From the NCBI RefSeq assembly GCF_916619195.1, contig NZ_CAKAKL010000002.1:746001-810000 (forward strand): a stretch of DNA of 64,000 nucleotides. The letters run 5' to 3'. Position numbers and translations under genes: made by a program. Origin of the DNA: Inquilinus sp. Marseille-Q2685 (GTDB lineage: Bacteria; Pseudomonadota; Alphaproteobacteria; DSM-16000; Inquilinaceae). Below the pieces are notes generated by a model. That model was not told where the DNA came from, searched no databases, and saw only the letters and a list, made by a program, of their open reading frames with translations. This document shows, in pieces, positions 61,897-64,000 of the stretch; positions within the stretch are counted from its first letter, which is position 1; each line of letters begins with the position of its first letter.

Positions 61897-63100
61897 ATGC
61901 AGCGGTTCTCCGACCCGCGATCAGCCGGTCGACCGCCTGCGGCTGCAGCCTGGTGTCGACCACCAGCCGGGCCGCGCCCAGCAGGCCGGCCATTTCGCCC
62001 GACCGGGCGGTGGTGATGGTCAGGTCGCCGGTCGCCAGCGGCAGGCAGCGCTGGTAGACGAACTCGCGGACCCCGGCCAGCAGGTGCTCGCCCGCCTCGG
62101 CCAAGGTGCCGCCGACGACGATGACGCCGGGGTTCAACACCGCGACCACATCGGCCGCGACCTCGCCCAGCACCCGGCCGGCCTGGCGCACCAGACTGAT
62201 CGCCTCCGGCCGGTTGCGCTGGACCAGCGCCATCACGTCGCGCGCGTCCCGCGCCTCGAAGCCCCGGGCCCGCAGGTCGCGGGCGATCGCCCAGCCGGCG
62301 GCATAGGCCTCGACGCAGCCCAGCTTGCCGCAGCGGCACAGCGGCGCCTCGGCGTCGCGCAGCTGGATGTGGCCGATGTCGCCCGCCGCCCCGCGGGCGC
62401 CGCGATGCATCCGGCCGTCGGTGATGATGCCGCTGCCGATGCCGGTGCCGGCCTTGATGAAGACCAGCTGCCGCTCCTCCGGCCAGAACTGCCGGTGCTC
62501 GGTCAGGGTGCGCAGCCGCACGTCGTTCTCGGCCAGGACCTGCGCCGCATAGTCGGGAGCGAACCAGCCGGGAATGTCGAAATCGTCCCAGCCGGTCATC
62601 ACCGACGGCCCCACGACCCGTCCGCCGGCATGGTCGACCGGCGCCGGCAGGCACAGGCCGATGCCCAGCACGTCCGATGCCGGCCGGCCGATCTCGGCCA
62701 GGAGATCGCGGAACTGCTGCGCGATCCAGGTCAGGATCGGCACCGGCCCGCTGCCGACCTCGAGATCCCCGAGCCGTTCGGCCAGGACATGCGGCCCCAG
62801 ATCGGTCGCCGCCACCCGGATCCGGCTCTCGCCCACATCGGCCGCCAGCACCACGCCGAACCCCTCGTTCAGCTTGAGAACGCGGGCGGGTCGGCCGCCG
62901 CTGGCCTGCGTCTCCTCCGCCTCCCGCAGCAGCCCGGACTCGAACAGCACGCCCAGGCGCTGGGTGATGGTGGCGCGGGAGAGATCGGAGATACGGGCGA
63001 GGTCGGCCCGCGACCGCGCCTGGCCGGACAGGATCAACGACAGCACATGGCCGGCGCCGGCGGTACCCAGGGCATGGATCTCGGGGTCTGAAACAGCCAT
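61892..63100 (-). CDS. ROK-family transcriptional repressor, FrcR-like
   Basis: This is a 402-residue protein. The N-terminal winged helix (about 15-80) shows QARSRADLARISDLSRATITQRL and SGGRPARVL. The ROK domain follows, with the ATPase-like start VVLAADVGESRIRVAATD, the ROK signature RGARGAAGDIGHIQL, and the zinc site CRCGKLGCVE. Such repressors are released by a sugar or sugar phosphate. It is divergent from a fructose-type binding protein with a dyad between them, matching the frcR-frcBCA layout of Rhizobiales (family knowledge). Confidence 0.88.
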   Translation of the reverse strand: MAVSDPEIHALGTAGAGHVLSLILSGQARSRADLARISDLSRATITQRLGVLFESGLLREAEETQASGGRPARVLKLNEGFGVVLAADVGESRIRVAATDLGPHVLAERLGDLEVGSGPVPILTWIAQQFRDLLAEIGRPASDVLGIGLCLPAPVDHAGGRVVGPSVMTGWDDFDIPGWFAPDYAAQVLAENDVRLRTLTEHRQFWPEERQLVFIKAGTGIGSGIITDGRMHRGARGAAGDIGHIQLRDAEAPLCRCGKLGCVEAYAAGWAIARDLRARGFEARDARDVMALVQRNRPEAISLVRQAGRVLGEVAADVVAVLNPGVIVVGGTLAEAGEHLLAGVREFVYQRCLPLATGDLTITTARSGEMAGLLGAARLVVDTRLQPQAVDRLIAGRRTAAS

Positions 63101-63145
63101 CGCTCATTTATGATTGTTTTCGTGCAAAAGATCCAGAAGATCAGA

Positions 63146-63159
63146 TTGACTCTCGTCAA
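63146..63159. promoter_or_regulatory. Candidate operator for the ROK repressor
   Basis: TTGAC-TCTC-GTCAA is a perfect dyad in the 156-bp region between the ROK gene and the divergent sugar-binding-protein gene. Half of it also reads as a -35 hexamer (TTGACT), so bound repressor would block the promoter. Confidence 0.55.
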
Positions 63160-63256
63160 AAGTCGGAATTATCGTTCCGCTTGCCGGTCAATCGTCCGGC
63201 CAATCCGCAGGGCCGGCGCCGCAGAAGCGCCGGCCCGCAAACAGGAGGAAACCGCG

Positions 63257-64000
63257 ATGATCCGATCGCAGACGCCCAAGGCTGCGCTGTCCGTGAACCG
63301 CCGTCGCCTTGCCGGCCTGCTCGCCGCCGGCGCCGTCGGACTGGCCCTGGCCGCCGGCAGCACCGCCGCGATGGCGCAGGAGGCCATCGTCGGCCTCGTC
63401 ACCAAGACCGAGGTCAACCCGTTCTTCGTAAAGATGCGCCAGGCGGCCGAGGCGGAGGCCAAGGCCAAGGGGCTGAAGCTGATCGCCCGGGCCGGCAAGT
63501 TCGACGGCGACAACGAGGGCCAGGTAGCAGCGATCGAGGACCTGATCAGCGCCGGCGCCAAGGGCATCCTGATCACCCCGAACAACTCGACCGGCGTGCT
63601 CGGCGCGGTCAAGAAGGCGCGCGACGCCGGCATCCTGGTGATCGCGCTCGACACCGCGACCGACCCGCCGGACGCGGTCGACGCCACCTTCGCCACCGAC
63701 AATTTCGAGGCCGGGGTGCAGCAGGGCCAGTACGCCCGCAAGGCGCTGGGCGACAAGGCGCCGAAGCTGGCGATGCTGGACGGCACGCCGGGCGGCACGG
63801 TCGACACCTTCCGCCATGACGGCTTCCTGAAGGGCTTCGGCATCGCCGAGGGCGACGCCGTGATCGTCGGCAAGCAGAACACCAACGGCGCCCAGGACAA
63901 GGGCCAGACGGCGATGGAGAACCTGCTGTCGGCCCATCCCGACATCAACGTCGTCTACACCATCAACGAACCCGCGGCGCAAGGCGCCTATGCCGCCATC
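63257..64000 (+). CDS. frcB: Sugar ABC transporter substrate-binding protein, fructose type (cut by window end)
   Basis: The first 248 residues are present. The start at 63257 follows AGGAGGAAACCGCG. An Arg-rich export signal (NRRRLAGLLAAGAVGLALAA, with TAAMA as probable cleavage end) precedes AIVGLVTKTEVNPFFVKMRQ, the entry of the ribose/fructose-binding periplasmic family. ISAGAKGILITPNNSTG, LVIALDTATDPPDAVDATFATDN and LDGTPGGTVDTFRHDGFLKG follow the FrcB pattern. The permease and ATPase genes should lie beyond 64000. FrcB is chosen over RbsB from this pattern and the divergent ROK gene; the substrate is inferred. Confidence 0.8.
   Translation, partial: MIRSQTPKAALSVNRRRLAGLLAAGAVGLALAAGSTAAMAQEAIVGLVTKTEVNPFFVKMRQAAEAEAKAKGLKLIARAGKFDGDNEGQVAAIEDLISAGAKGILITPNNSTGVLGAVKKARDAGILVIALDTATDPPDAVDATFATDNFEAGVQQGQYARKALGDKAPKLAMLDGTPGGTVDTFRHDGFLKGFGIAEGDAVIVGKQNTNGAQDKGQTAMENLLSAHPDINVVYTINEPAAQGAYAAI

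Overview
The window reads as one continuous, very GC-rich chromosomal stretch of an alphaproteobacterium, probably a Rhodospirillales (Azospirillum/Inquilinus-like) heterotroph. This is inferred from four things: SOS boxes of the alphaproteobacterial form GTTC-N7-GTTC; the neighbourhoods kdsB-pheA facing a membrane cytochrome c, uvrC-pgsA-molybdopterin genes, and ilvE facing a MarR/response-regulator pair; palindromic REP-like repeats; and many solute-transport genes. No rRNA, tRNA, CRISPR array, transposase or phage gene was seen.

Layout. 1-4 kb: a catabolic operon (cupin dioxygenase, MFS carrier, start of an SDR) behind a tandem operator, then a LysR regulator divergent from an SDR. 4-10.6 kb: two small orphan proteins (the second DUF1842-like) behind two perfect palindromes, a large ATPase-LuxR regulator, and a secreted RTX protein with beta-propeller-like repeats. 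10.7-16.6 kb: an iron-type periplasmic binding protein with a Fur-like box, an amidase and a tctCBA-type carboxylate transporter. 16.7-20.2 kb: housekeeping genes nudC, pheA, kdsB and a cycM-type cytochrome c. 20.3-30 kb: a Yej-type peptide ABC transporter with three tandem binding proteins and a REP element between yejE and yejF. 30-37 kb: a radical SAM enzyme, pxpA, a BMP-family binding protein and a 946-residue secreted nuclease. 37.2-38.3 kb: a low-GC RelA/SpoT-domain gene, the clearest candidate for horizontal acquisition. 38.5-42.8 kb: an ECF sigma factor overlapping a DGPF/YCII gene, a tRNA-dihydrouridine synthase and a DHA2 efflux pump.

42.9-52.9 kb is the DNA-repair section. An unknown gene at 42945 and uvrB carry promoters of the same design, with the LexA box inside the -35/-10 spacer. 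Between them lies a nested set of palindromic repeats that looks like a 214-bp MITE-like insertion in a REP element. uvrB is followed within 4 bp by a pteridine-reductase-like SDR. uvrC, pgsA, mobB, moeA, moaD and moaE then run as a tight plus-strand series. 53-57.9 kb is a siderophore block: MFS carrier, iron-type binding protein and TonB-dependent receptor with a Fur-like site. 57.9-64 kb: ilvE, a PetP/PetR-like MarR plus response regulator, a sensor kinase, a VOC protein, and a ROK repressor divergent from a fructose-type sugar-binding protein cut by the window end.

The observations most worth following are the LexA-controlled unknown gene at 42945-43745, the nested MITE-like element at 43905-44118, the low-GC alarmone-synthetase-like gene, the tandem operator at 2008-2044, and the palindrome-led small-gene pair at 4.4-5.4 kb. 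All functions are inferred by reading the sequence; no database search was run.
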